Assembly (NCBI GenBank): GCA_002747035.1
Contig: PDRZ01000014.1
Location: forward strand, 205,553 to 269,552
Direction: 5' to 3'
DNA: 64,000 nucleotides
DNA from: Rhodobacterales bacterium
GTDB lineage: Bacteria; Pseudomonadota; Alphaproteobacteria; Rhodobacterales; Rhodobacteraceae
The stretch's first letter is position 1, and each line of letters begins with the position of its first letter. Shown here piece after piece: positions 9,277-17,528 of this stretch. The translations under genes were made by a program, and so were the position numbers. The notes below the pieces were generated by a model. The model was given only the letters and a program-made list of their open reading frames with translations. It was not told where the DNA came from and did no database searches.

Positions 9277-10308
9277 GTGCCAGATCTCGCCACACTCTCT
9301 CGTCGCTCCTTCCTTGTCATGCCGCTGGCCGTTGCCGCGGCCTGCAACCGTTCGACAGACGTGCACGAGGTTTACGGCAGCACCATGGGCACCACCTATA
9401 ACGTGGTCGCGGTGGACCGGAATCAACAGGTCAGCGATGGCCGCATCCGCAACGTGATCGACGCTGCGCTTCTGGAAGTGAACCAGCAGATGTCGAACTG
9501 GGATTCGCGCTCCGAGATTTCGCGTTTCAACGCAGCAACCGATATGACGGCGGTGTCCCTGTCGCCCGCGCTGGCCCATGTGATGGAGGCCGCAGAATCG
9601 GTGAACCGGGCAAGCGACGGTCGGTTCGACACCACCATGGGCCCGTTGATCGAGGCCTGGGGTTTCGGTGCCCCCGGTGCGCAAGAGATGCCGTCGGACG
9701 ACATGATCGCCGCGGCCAAGGCCCGTTCGGGCCATGGCAATACGCTTGAACTTGCGGGCAACCGCCTGCGTAAAACCCGCGCGGATGCCCAGGTTTATTT
9801 GGCCGCCATCGGCAAAGGCTATGGCGCGGACCGTGTGGGCAAAGCTCTGGAAGAGCTGGGGCTGACCGACTACATGATCGAGATTGGCGGCGACCTGTAC
9901 GCCTCGGGCCGCAACCCCGCTGGCCTGCCTTGGCAGATCGGTATCGAAAAACCTGCCGCCCTTGGCGGCGGTGTCATGGATGTGGTGGGTGTGTCCGGGC
10001 TTGGCCTTGCGTCCTCGGGCGACTACCGCAACTATTTCGAAAAAGACGGTGAACGCTATTCCCACGTGATCGACCCGGCCACCGGACGCCCGATCACCCA
10101 CAAAACCGCATCGGCCACCGTGCTGTCAGAAAACGCCATGCTGGCCGATGCCTGGGCGACCGCGATGCTGATCCTTGGCCGCGAGCGCGGTCTTGAAATC
10201 GCCGGGGCGCACGACATCGCCGTCCTGTTCATCGAACGCGACACGGATGCGGCCAGGCTACAGTTCAAAACCACCGCAAGCCCCAAATTCAAGGCGCTGA
10301 CCGCCTGA
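9277..10308 (+). CDS. apbE: FAD:protein FMN transferase, Tat-type lipoprotein
   Basis: 343 residues from GTG 9277, preceded by AGAGGA at 9264-9269. ApbE splits FAD and attaches FMN through a phosphoester bond to threonines, here those of NqrB and NqrC. The N-terminus has a twin-arginine motif SRRSFLV and then a lipobox ending VAAAC, so it should be exported folded by Tat and lipid-anchored at the periplasmic face. Family motifs are YGSTMGTTYNV, a flavin and Mg2+ site with IGKGYGADRV and IEIGGDLYASG, and the C-terminal HVIDPATGRPI. It is divergent from nqrA and followed 39 bases later by nqrM, forming an NQR maturation pair. Location next to nqr makes the partner assignment strong. Confidence 0.94.
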   Translation: MPDLATLSRRSFLVMPLAVAAACNRSTDVHEVYGSTMGTTYNVVAVDRNQQVSDGRIRNVIDAALLEVNQQMSNWDSRSEISRFNAATDMTAVSLSPALAHVMEAAESVNRASDGRFDTTMGPLIEAWGFGAPGAQEMPSDDMIAAAKARSGHGNTLELAGNRLRKTRADAQVYLAAIGKGYGADRVGKALEELGLTDYMIEIGGDLYASGRNPAGLPWQIGIEKPAALGGGVMDVVGVSGLGLASSGDYRNYFEKDGERYSHVIDPATGRPITHKTASATVLSENAMLADAWATAMLILGRERGLEIAGAHDIAVLFIERDTDAARLQFKTTASPKFKALTA

Positions 10309-10347
10309 TAGCGCGCCCCAGATAGCGCCTCCAGAAAGGCCCCCGAG

Positions 10348-10593
10348 ATGGCAACCTTCCTTCTGACCTTCGGCATCCTGATGGTGGTCATGCTGGGCAT
10401 GGCGCTTGGCGCAATCATGGCCGGGCGGACGATCAAGGGAAGCTGTGGCGGGCTGAACGCCATTTCGGATGCGGATCAATGCCTGGTCTGTTCCAGGGAA
10501 ATCGACCCCAACAGCCCCCTGCGGGACCGCCTGCAATGTCCGCGTGCCCGCAAGATGCTGGAACAGGCCGGGTTGGACACGACGGAAAGCTGA
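10348..10593 (+). CDS. nqrM: Na+-NQR maturation protein NqrM
   Basis: 81 residues. One N-terminal membrane helix (about 4-27) is followed by the conserved cysteine set: GSCGGL, then CLVC, then one further Cys near residue 64 (LQCPRA). This pattern matches the small NqrM (DUF539) family needed for assembly of Na+-NQR, probably for delivering iron to the NqrD/NqrE site. It follows apbE on the same strand and is almost certainly cotranscribed. The length and cysteine spacing agree with the family. Confidence 0.9.
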   Translation: MATFLLTFGILMVVMLGMALGAIMAGRTIKGSCGGLNAISDADQCLVCSREIDPNSPLRDRLQCPRARKMLEQAGLDTTES

Positions 10594-10663
10594 CCGGAAA
10601 ACCAACCGGAGCGCGACGCCGGCTGTCTCCTTTCCCAACGTTGCCGCCCACGTCCCGATCTGC

Positions 10664-10849
10664 CTATCCCACCTGCAACGGCAGAAACCCGAGGATCAGC
10701 AACCCGGCCCCTGCCGCGCCGCCGAACAGCCAGAGCTGCCAATTCGGCCCCTCTTCTTTCCAGACCCTGCGGAACTGGTAGCCCGCCAGACAGGCCGCAA
10801 CAAAGATCACCGTAGCGACCGGCGGGGTCATAGTCAGTTCGGACACCAT
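10664..10849 (-). CDS. small hypothetical membrane protein
   Basis: 61 residues with two predicted membrane helices (about 8-24 and 38-58) separated by a short loop FRRVWKEEGPNWQ containing charged and tryptophan residues. A clear Shine-Dalgarno AGGAG lies 6 bases before the ATG at 10847-10849, which argues that it is a real gene despite its size. It is convergent with nqrM and divergent from the CBS-domain gene. No function can be assigned. Confidence 0.6.
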   Translation of the reverse strand: MVSELTMTPPVATVIFVAACLAGYQFRRVWKEEGPNWQLWLFGGAAGAGLLILGFLPLQVG

Positions 10850-10931
10850 ATTTTTCTCCTGATACGCTCAAAACCGGGTTATGCTGATTGAACATGCAGA
10901 CTGCAAACACTTCTGGGAGGAAAGTTAAACC

Positions 10932-11453
10932 GTGCCAACATCCTATCGCGCCCCGAACCGCTCTGATGCCGACGCAGGTCGCAGCGCCAGCCAAAGCACC
11001 GATAGCAACCTGCCGCTGGCCAATGCCAAGGTCAAGGACATCCTGTCCTCGAAAGGGCAGAACGTCATCACGATCAGCCCCGAAGACACCCTGGGTCAGG
11101 CTGTCGAACTTCTGCGCGATCACCGGATCGGGGCCTTGGTCGTCACCGAATCCCATGGTGATCTCTGCGGGATTATTTCGGAACGTGATATCGTGCGCAA
11201 ACTTGCGGATACCCCCGGGCGCACCCTGCCCCAACAGGTGCAGGAGGTGATGACGCATGACGTCAAAACCTGTGCCGCCGGGGCGCCCCTTGTGTCGGTG
11301 CTTAAGATCATGACCGAAGGGCGCTTCCGCCACATGCCAGTGATCGAAAACGAAACACTTGCGGGAATGATCACCATTGGCGACGTGGTGAACTATCGTC
11401 TGGTCCAACTTGAACACGAGGCGCTTCAACTCAAACAGCTGATCGTCGGCTAG
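10932..11453 (+). CDS. CBS domain-containing protein
   Basis: 173 residues from GTG 10932, preceded by GGGAGGA at 10916-10922. Residues 1-27 form a Ser/Ala-rich flexible leader. Two CBS domains follow, at about 34-95 and 105-162, making one Bateman module. Signature segments are HRIGALVVTESHGDLCGIISERDIVR and GRFRHMPVIE within the two repeats. Such free-standing pairs bind adenine nucleotides and act as sensors, often of IMPDH-like or stress-related partners. The partner here is unknown; no fused effector domain is present. Confidence 0.88.
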   Translation: MPTSYRAPNRSDADAGRSASQSTDSNLPLANAKVKDILSSKGQNVITISPEDTLGQAVELLRDHRIGALVVTESHGDLCGIISERDIVRKLADTPGRTLPQQVQEVMTHDVKTCAAGAPLVSVLKIMTEGRFRHMPVIENETLAGMITIGDVVNYRLVQLEHEALQLKQLIVG

Positions 11454-11490
11454 CGGTGGCCATGGGCGCGGCGGCACCACGCCGTGCGAC

Positions 11491-11830
11491 TTCCGGCTGG
11501 GCCGCCAATCGTCGATCGCAGGTTTCAAGACGCTGACATGAGGGGCGAAATCGTCTGTGTCATAGTCCACCGCAGTGCAGATCCCGGAAAACCCGTCCCG
11601 CTCCATGGCATCGCTGACCCGTTCCACAATCCCGATCAGGATAAAGGGTTCCTGTTCGATCCAGACTGCGGACAGGAAAACCGCCAGTTTCCCATCAGGT
11701 GGCAGATGCCGCATACCCGTTGTGCCGTCGCGAAGCTCCAAAAGGGTTACGAATTCCCTTCGGCGGTCAAACCATCCTGGGCTGCAAATACGGCGGTGCC
11801 AAACCGGCCCGCGTTGGTATCGGTAAGCAT
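11491..11830 (-). pseudogene. frameshifted remnant of an unidentified protein
   Basis: An ATG at 11828-11830 (minus strand) lies just after the stop of the ORF at 11833-12093. It opens a frame beginning MLTDTNAGRFGTAVFAAQDG that stops after 27 codons. The next frame then continues with protein-like sequence, including LLELRDGTTGMRHLPPDGK, GICTAVDYDTDDFAP and a final VLKPAIDDW near 11500. The two halves read naturally as one ~110-residue protein broken by a single frameshift near 11750. I do not recognise the family. It may instead be chance open frame. Confidence 0.35.
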
Positions 11831-11832
11831 TT

Positions 11833-12093
11833 TCACATGTCCTCGTTCAGTTTGTTAAACAGTGTCTGGAACCAGGTCGCCCCGAGTTCCTTGCCAACAA
11901 AGACCTTGTATAGCCACGCGAAAATCTTTCCCACGTGCTCGTCATCCTTCTGAAACAATCGAACCGGGCGTTTGGTGTCGGGGTCATTTTCCATCTCTCC
12001 CAACCGCAAGGGCGTGATCATCTTGTTGCCCGATTTCCACGACCGATACCGGATCAGTATCCCCGGTGCCATGATCTGAAGATATTCGATCAC
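11833..12093 (-). CDS. hypothetical protein, possibly the 3' part of a decayed gene
   Basis: 86 residues from GTG 12093, with no good ribosome binding site. Composition is protein-like, rich in Lys, Glu, Phe and Trp, unlike the Arg/Pro-rich shadow frames nearby. In frame upstream, only seven more codons precede a stop. Adjacent sequence at 12110-12388 has open segments in the other two frames, for example one ending GGHGDNRNIAERG and one with LRFPLNTYLQL. This suggests that a longer gene has lost its reading frame. The stop codon is followed within 5 bases by the ATG of the next remnant, as in an operon. Function unknown. Confidence 0.4.
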   Translation of the reverse strand: MIEYLQIMAPGILIRYRSWKSGNKMITPLRLGEMENDPDTKRPVRLFQKDDEHVGKIFAWLYKVFVGKELGATWFQTLFNKLNEDM

Positions 12094-12409
12094 CGCTTCG
12101 TCTTCGAGCTTCAGATATGGCCAACACCCCGTTCAGCAATATTCCGATTATCCCCATGTCCGCCGAACAGCTGCAACCGGGTAGGTTTCAGCTTGCCCCG
12201 CGGATCATCCATGAAAACCGGAGGTTGCGGCAATACAGCTGTAAATACGTGTTGAGCGGAAATCGCAGTTCAAGCATCGGGAATTGCTCTACGGCGCGCC
12301 GTGCCTGTAAAAGCCGCCGGTACACAATTGACAAGGGGCATGCAAAACAACGTCGCATCATAATCCGGGTCACCACCAGAAAAAACAAATGACGCCTGCC
12401 GCCCAGACT

Positions 12410-15334
12410 TTACTGGCCTGACAAGTCCAACCGATAAACCCGCCCGGGTTCGTCCGTGAACTCAAGGGCTTCAACTGAAATCAATCTCAGCTCATGCCGA
12501 TCAGACAGGGCAAGCAATCGCCCGTCTTCGAAGGCAAACCGGTATTCGGGCCGCGCACCGGCAAGCACGGCCACGTCACGCCCGCCCCCCCCGTGAACGG
12601 CGTCCTGCCCGCCCCCTGTCTCAAACCGATCCGGCCCGGCACCGCCCAGGAAAATATCCTCTTCCGGGGTGCCAGCCAGGGTGCCGCCCGCATCGGTTGC
12701 GCGCAGCAGCCCCCCGTGCAGAAACGCGCCTGCATCGCGCCCCTCGGCCCCCGGCATGGCGTTGGCCGCCATCAGGCCCCGCCAGCGCGCCGTGTCATCC
12801 TCGAGATAGCGTAGCGCGCCCCAACTGCCCCATTTGCTGTGCGGGGCCACGTCAACAAAGGCGTTGAACATCTCGCCCCCCTGGGCGCGCCAGGCGGCCA
12901 GCGCCCGGTCATACAATCCGGCCATCTGCCGGGAATAATTGAACCGTCCGAAAAACCGGGTCAGTTCATCGTCGTTCACAGCCGCGCCCTGACCCACCGC
13001 GTGGGTGCCCCCCTCATACATGATCAGGCGCGCCCCCATGTCCCGGGCCACCCTGGCGTGATAGGGCCAAAGCGTTTGTGTCAATTTCGCCAGCGACCCC
13101 TGGGCAATGGCCTGTGCCGCCGGGTCCAGCGCCGCGTCATAACGGATCGGCGCAATCGCCGCATCCAGCGCACGGCGTTGCAACCCGCGCGCCCGCGCTT
13201 CGGCTCCGGCCTTGTCCACGCTGTCCGCAATCCAAACGCGCAGATCGGCAAGCCGCCCCCCCTCCTCGTCGCGGCCCAGTTCGAACCCGAAATAACCCGA
13301 CACCGCATAGGCATCAAAATGCGCAATCGGAGCAGGCCCCCCCGTTTCGGCCACCCAGAGCGGAGCGTTCAACAGCGGCTGTTCCAGCCCCATCCACCCG
13401 GTATGCACCGCCACCACCCGTTCCAGCCGGTCAGGTGCCCGGGCGAACTGTGCCGCCCAGATCCGCATGACCTCGGCCGCACGGGCCCCGGCATATTGCA
13501 TCCATCCGTCCTTGGCCCCCTCTCCCCACCGTTCCTCTGCGCGATCCGCGGCCCAGCGGGTTTGAGGAAAGGTGAAATTCCAAAGCTCGTTGGAATATTC
13601 CACATGGGCCTTCAACCGCGGATCCAACGTGGCCTCGACCGTTGCCGCAAAATTCTGAACATAGTCATCCGTCGCCATGTGGGGCATGTTAAACCATGGA
13701 TCCGCCCCGATCTGATTGGCCAGCGCCACCAACCACTCGACCGGCACACCACGGCGGGCAAAGGTGTAATCCCCGGGCACCGGGCGCGTCTCCCACCCGG
13801 TCACCGGGCTGGCATTGGTCATCATCCAATCCATGTAGCGCACACTGCGTACATCCTTGATCTTCGCGATCCAGTCCGGGTTGAACAGAACACCAAGTTC
13901 GGCAAGCCGCGTATGGCCTTCCCGGACGATCGTAATGTTTCGAATATTGTCCCCGATGCCCGCCGGATCGGTGGACAGCACGATGACCGATACCAACCCT
14001 TCGCCCGGCGCATAGCGAAACCGCGCGCTATTGCCGTCATAGCGCATATCGCGCGCGCGCCCGCCGATCTTGAGCGTCCCGCTGCCTTCCCAACTGACCC
14101 GGTAATACCCGGCAAGCCCGCTGGCCTCTTTAGGCTGATCCGTCAACAGGAACGCCTCCAGCCGGTCCACCCCCGGAGGCAGACGGGTGGGCCAGCCATG
14201 GGCGTCCAGATACCCCTCTTTTTCAAGCTGCTCTGCGCTCCACGCACCCCAGTGAGCTCCCTTATGGCCAACCCAGGGCCGCGCCGTTTTCATGAGGTTC
14301 ACGAAAGGGTGCTGGGTGGACCAGTCGGATATCCCGTTCAGCCCAAGCGCAAGCGAAGGGTTGGCAACCCCCAGAGCGCGCGCCCCCTGCGCATCACCCG
14401 CCCGGTCCGCTGGTGCGGTCGGTCCCGCCGGGTTTTCGGGGGCGGCCTCTGCCCTCTCTTCGGCCACGCCCATGGCCCGGGCGATGAAGCGGGCAATCTC
14501 GGGCCAGCCCTGTCGCACCGGGTCGGGAATGGATGTTGGCAGCACCATGTCGGGCGGTGCTTCCCCAAATACCCCGGCATAGGTCACGGCAGCAGCCATC
14601 AGGTAAAGCGCAGGCGTGCCATGGGGGGCATCGTCGATGTAAAACGTCTCGGGCGGCAGCGCCTTGAGCTCCGTCTGTGACAACAGCTCGGACAGCACCT
14701 TGGCCACGGGGATCAACCGGATATCCACCTCAGGCCGCGCCTGTTTCACCTGATCTACAAGTGTTTCATACCATTGATGATAGGCCCCGGCATTCACCGC
14801 GTGATAGCTACGCAACTTGCGCGGACGCGGAGGAAATCGCCCCGTGATTCCGCCCATGTCGGCCCAGCCTTCATAAAGCAGGATCGGCCGTCCCTGCCCA
14901 TGGCTGTCAATCAACGCCAGCAGGGCTGATAACGGGCTTGCCCCATCCGGGTTCTCCCCGTCATACGGCTGGTCCGGTGCCTGATATTGAATGAAGTTGG
15001 CCGGGTTGACCATGATCGCGGTATAGTCGGCCTTGGCAAACCGCCCCGCCCCCTTGCGCCACACCCCCTTGACCTGTTTGAACGACCACTGATCCAAAGG
15101 CCCCGCACGGGTGAAATCGCGCAGGAACCCCCACTGCCCGTCCACGCGCACCCCATGCCCCCCCGCATGTGCCAGCATGGCCAGCCAATGCGGCATGGTG
15201 GTCTCATCCGTATCGCTCAGATGATGGATCAGCGAGTTGCCGAATATGTAAAACCGCTGTTCTTCGGCACGCCCCGGCGTGGCCCCAGGCAAGAGACAGG
15301 CAGACAGCAGCAAAATCAGAACGGAACGGATCAT
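12410..15334 (-). CDS. secreted SGNH-like / glycosidase-like protein with RTX-type C-terminus
   Basis: 974 residues from ATG 15334, which has GAGGGG upstream; an in-frame start at 15421 would place 29 extra residues before an obvious export signal. The signal region ends near GRA (residue 23), but LSAC at residues 10-13 also fits a lipobox. Residues ~26-300 resemble an SGNH hydrolase: FGNS with Ser34 and a late DDAPHGTPALYL providing the Asp-x2-His. The middle (~400-870) looks like a TIM-barrel glycosidase, with VEYSNELWNF and MYEGGTH. The C-terminus has glycine/aspartate nonapeptide-like repeats (FLGGAGPDRF, GGGQDAVHGGGGRD) of calcium-binding RTX type. It adjoins exopolysaccharide genes, so polysaccharide modification or degradation outside the cell is likely. 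Domain calls are by motif only. Confidence 0.65.
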   Translation of the reverse strand: MIRSVLILLLSACLLPGATPGRAEEQRFYIFGNSLIHHLSDTDETTMPHWLAMLAHAGGHGVRVDGQWGFLRDFTRAGPLDQWSFKQVKGVWRKGAGRFAKADYTAIMVNPANFIQYQAPDQPYDGENPDGASPLSALLALIDSHGQGRPILLYEGWADMGGITGRFPPRPRKLRSYHAVNAGAYHQWYETLVDQVKQARPEVDIRLIPVAKVLSELLSQTELKALPPETFYIDDAPHGTPALYLMAAAVTYAGVFGEAPPDMVLPTSIPDPVRQGWPEIARFIARAMGVAEERAEAAPENPAGPTAPADRAGDAQGARALGVANPSLALGLNGISDWSTQHPFVNLMKTARPWVGHKGAHWGAWSAEQLEKEGYLDAHGWPTRLPPGVDRLEAFLLTDQPKEASGLAGYYRVSWEGSGTLKIGGRARDMRYDGNSARFRYAPGEGLVSVIVLSTDPAGIGDNIRNITIVREGHTRLAELGVLFNPDWIAKIKDVRSVRYMDWMMTNASPVTGWETRPVPGDYTFARRGVPVEWLVALANQIGADPWFNMPHMATDDYVQNFAATVEATLDPRLKAHVEYSNELWNFTFPQTRWAADRAEERWGEGAKDGWMQYAGARAAEVMRIWAAQFARAPDRLERVVAVHTGWMGLEQPLLNAPLWVAETGGPAPIAHFDAYAVSGYFGFELGRDEEGGRLADLRVWIADSVDKAGAEARARGLQRRALDAAIAPIRYDAALDPAAQAIAQGSLAKLTQTLWPYHARVARDMGARLIMYEGGTHAVGQGAAVNDDELTRFFGRFNYSRQMAGLYDRALAAWRAQGGEMFNAFVDVAPHSKWGSWGALRYLEDDTARWRGLMAANAMPGAEGRDAGAFLHGGLLRATDAGGTLAGTPEEDIFLGGAGPDRFETGGGQDAVHGGGGRDVAVLAGARPEYRFAFEDGRLLALSDRHELRLISVEALEFTDEPGRVYRLDLSGQ

Positions 15335-15462
15335 GATACCCCTCGGCAGGACAACAGGCATTGCAACAGCAAGAAGCTTCAACTGTTGCGTTTTTCGACC
15401 ATGTTTGCAAGGTTCCCGCACAGGTTAACCCTCGGGAAAACACGCGATACTGGAGACAATGA

Positions 15463-15957
15463 ATGATAGCCGACAGCAATGTTTCAGCATCCGAACCGGA
15501 CTGGAGCCGCGAAACCGTGCAACGGTTCTGGGACCCCGGGCGCAAGCTGATCCGCGCGATCCGGCGATACCAGGTGGCCAGGGCGCGGGGCGGTGTGTGG
15601 GGGCGCGTTGCGGCGAAACACTGGGTGCTGGTCCATTGGTTCTGGTCCCTGATGACCCAGAGCGAACTGCACCTGAACACGCATATCGGGGGCGGGCTGC
15701 GATTGACCCATCCTACTGGCGTCATCGTCCACCCCGGCGCACGGATCGGCCCCAACTGCATGTTGTTCCATCAGGTCACGCTGGCCGGCCCGGTTGTTCT
15801 TGGCGGGCATGTGGATGTAGGCGCAGGGGCCAAGCTCATTGGCCCGCTGGTCGTGGGGGATCACGCCCGGATCGGCGCAAACGCCGTGGTGACCAAAGAC
15901 GTGCCCGCTGGCGCAACGGTCGCGGGCATCCCCGCCCGGATCATCGAACAGGACTAA
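15463..15957 (+). CDS. serine acetyltransferase-like hexapeptide-repeat acetyltransferase
   Basis: 164 residues. The C-terminal two-thirds is a left-handed beta-helix built from hexapeptide repeats (GVIVHPGARIGPN, LGGHVDVGAGAKL, VVGDHARIGANAVV), ending in VPAGATVAGIPARI. The HPTGVIVHPG and HQVTLAG segments resemble the CysE branch, but the protein lacks the long helical N-terminus of housekeeping CysE. Position between the SGNH protein and glycosyltransferase genes suggests O-acetylation of an exopolysaccharide precursor with acetyl-CoA. The stop codon TAA at 15955-15957 is the first three bases of an A1 palindrome. A role in cysteine synthesis is the alternative. Confidence 0.8.
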   Translation: MIADSNVSASEPDWSRETVQRFWDPGRKLIRAIRRYQVARARGGVWGRVAAKHWVLVHWFWSLMTQSELHLNTHIGGGLRLTHPTGVIVHPGARIGPNCMLFHQVTLAGPVVLGGHVDVGAGAKLIGPLVVGDHARIGANAVVTKDVPAGATVAGIPARIIEQD

Positions 15958-16046
15958 AGCGTTTCCGCGTTACGTTGCCTCAACGTGATGTGGAAACGCC
16001 GCACAACACAGCAGGGCAACACAGTAGAGATGTGGGCGTTTCCAGC
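15955..16046. repeat. intergenic palindrome, family A1 with extended second hairpin, copy 2
   Basis: TAAAGCGTTTCCGCG at the left is matched by GTGGAAACGC, then a further arm CCGCACAACA and TGTGGGCGTTTCC forms a second dyad. The left TAA is the stop of the acetyltransferase gene. The same extended structure occurs at 49416. Confidence 0.75.
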
Positions 16047-16161
16047 TAAAGCGTCCTGCCAAAACCCGGAATCACCGGTTTTTGGCAGGACGCGCGAAAC
16101 ACATAAATGTCGCGCTGCGTTCGCCCTTTTCCCTGTCTCAGGTTAAAGGTCGAACGCTTTA
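16047..16161. repeat. intergenic repeat, family B, copy 1 (115 bp)
   Basis: Ends TAAAGCG and CGCTTTA. Contains two internal hairpins (GTCCTGCC with GGCAGGAC, plus a segment including CTGTCTCAGG). The copy at 61313-61427 is the reverse complement, same length, with roughly half a dozen mismatches. Confidence 0.85.
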
Positions 16162-16195
16162 TTGCTGTGATCCAACAATAACCGGAAACGCTTTA
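16162..16195. repeat. right half of a family A2 palindrome fused to repeat B
   Basis: Reads TTGCTGTGATCCAACAATAA and ends CCGGAAACGCTTTA, identical to the right half of the A2 copy at 57499. Its left arm is replaced by the end of repeat B. The final TTA is, on the minus strand, the TAA stop of the glycosyltransferase gene. Confidence 0.7.
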
Positions 16196-17524
16196 GCTGT
16201 TTTCGTCAAACGGCGCAGGTTTCGTCCCCTGCCCCAACACCCAGTCATAAACCTCGCGCACCTGTTCGGCCTTGCGGGCCCAGGTGAATTTCTCCGCAAC
16301 CCGCGCCCGTCCGGCCTCGGCCATCCCGGCCAATGCCGCAGGATCCTCGGCCAATCGCGCCAGAACTTTGCCAAACCCCGCAACGATCTGCGCCCGTGTG
16401 CCGATCGGCACCTTGACCCCGAACGCATCCGTCACCAATTCGCCCGGCCCGGCATAGTCGACGATCACCGGCACCACGCCCAGCGCCATGGCCTCCAACA
16501 CGACGCCGCCGCCAAACTCCCTGACCGACGGAAAACTCATCACGTGACACTGCGCCATGACCTGTTGCACGTCTTCATGGGCCATCCAGCCGTGAAAGGT
16601 CATCGCCTCAGCCACACCCTGCTCTGCGGCGAACTGCTTTAGCCCCGCTAACATCGGCCCGTCCCCGATCATCTCCAACCGCATCCGCCCGGCCCTGAGC
16701 AGCGGCAATGCCGCCTCCAACAACATATCCGGGCCCTTGTAGGGCACCATGCGCCCCACGAAACAGGCCCGCAAAATGTCATGCTCGGGGTGCGCCACTT
16801 GGGAAAACCGGTCCGGGTCAATGGCGTTTTCGGGGATGTGGATCACTTTGCCCGCATATTTCGACGGCACTTCACCGCCCGTATGACGTGACCCGGCGAT
16901 GATCGCCGCCGCGTGGCGCAACGTGGCCCGTCGTCCCGGAAGTATTTTATAGACGCTGCGGATATAAGACAGCCATTCCCGTTCCCGCCGCCGCTCGGCT
17001 TCGAACCCTTTGGGCCAGGGCACACCGCCATTGAGCGGCCCCAGAACAAAGGGAACCCCCGCCCGCGCACAGCGCGGTGCCAGCGACGATGAAATCGTGG
17101 GGGACAACGGCGTGACCCGGTGTACAATGTCATAATCGCCCCGCCGGATCGCAGCGCCAAAACGACGCCATACCAACCGTTCGAAATGGGGGTAGCTGAC
17201 GGCGGAAATGGCCTGAAGCATGGTCCAGCCCTTGCCCTGACCCATGCGCAGAACCTCGCCCAGCTTCCACAGCGGACGCGCCAGCGCCTCGCTGTCAATG
17301 GCTGTGAACTCCTGCCCCTCGATCAATCCCGCCCGCAAGAAAGCCTCGCGGTTGCGGATCTGGGTCACGATATGCACCTCGGCCACCTGCCCAAGGGCAC
17401 GCGCCAGGGACCAGCCCACCAAAGGCACGCTGACCCATTCCGGGTTCGCGGCCTCGGCAATCACCAGAACCCTTGGTCGCTTACCCGGCCCGTTATCTGC
17501 CCCCTCGCTCATCCCCATGCCCAC
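16193..17524 (-). CDS. glycosyltransferase family 1/4 (GT-B)
   Basis: 443 residues. Two Rossmann-like domains of the GT-B fold: the N-terminal acceptor half begins RVLVIAEAANPEWVSVPLVGWSLA; the C-terminal donor half has CFVGRMVPYKGPDMLLEA and the E-x7-E type segment EFGGGVVLEAMALGVVPVI. Such enzymes transfer a sugar from a nucleotide donor during exopolysaccharide assembly. Three methionines at residues 1, 3 and 5 make the exact start uncertain by a few codons. It starts 4 bases after the end of the polymerase-like gene, so the two form an operon. The stop is provided by a repeat end. Confidence 0.88.
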   Translation of the reverse strand: MGMGMSEGADNGPGKRPRVLVIAEAANPEWVSVPLVGWSLARALGQVAEVHIVTQIRNREAFLRAGLIEGQEFTAIDSEALARPLWKLGEVLRMGQGKGWTMLQAISAVSYPHFERLVWRRFGAAIRRGDYDIVHRVTPLSPTISSSLAPRCARAGVPFVLGPLNGGVPWPKGFEAERRREREWLSYIRSVYKILPGRRATLRHAAAIIAGSRHTGGEVPSKYAGKVIHIPENAIDPDRFSQVAHPEHDILRACFVGRMVPYKGPDMLLEAALPLLRAGRMRLEMIGDGPMLAGLKQFAAEQGVAEAMTFHGWMAHEDVQQVMAQCHVMSFPSVREFGGGVVLEAMALGVVPVIVDYAGPGELVTDAFGVKVPIGTRAQIVAGFGKVLARLAEDPAALAGMAEAGRARVAEKFTWARKAEQVREVYDWVLGQGTKPAPFDENS

Positions 17525-17528
17525 AGCC

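Noticed and set aside
12839-14680. 613-codon open frame opposite the SGNH/RTX protein
   Set aside because: The opposite strand has a signal peptide and recognisable motifs; this one is an Arg/Pro/His-rich shadow.
15463-15957. Housekeeping serine acetyltransferase CysE
   Set aside because: The protein is too short and lacks the helical N-terminus; EPS neighbours suggest sugar acetylation.
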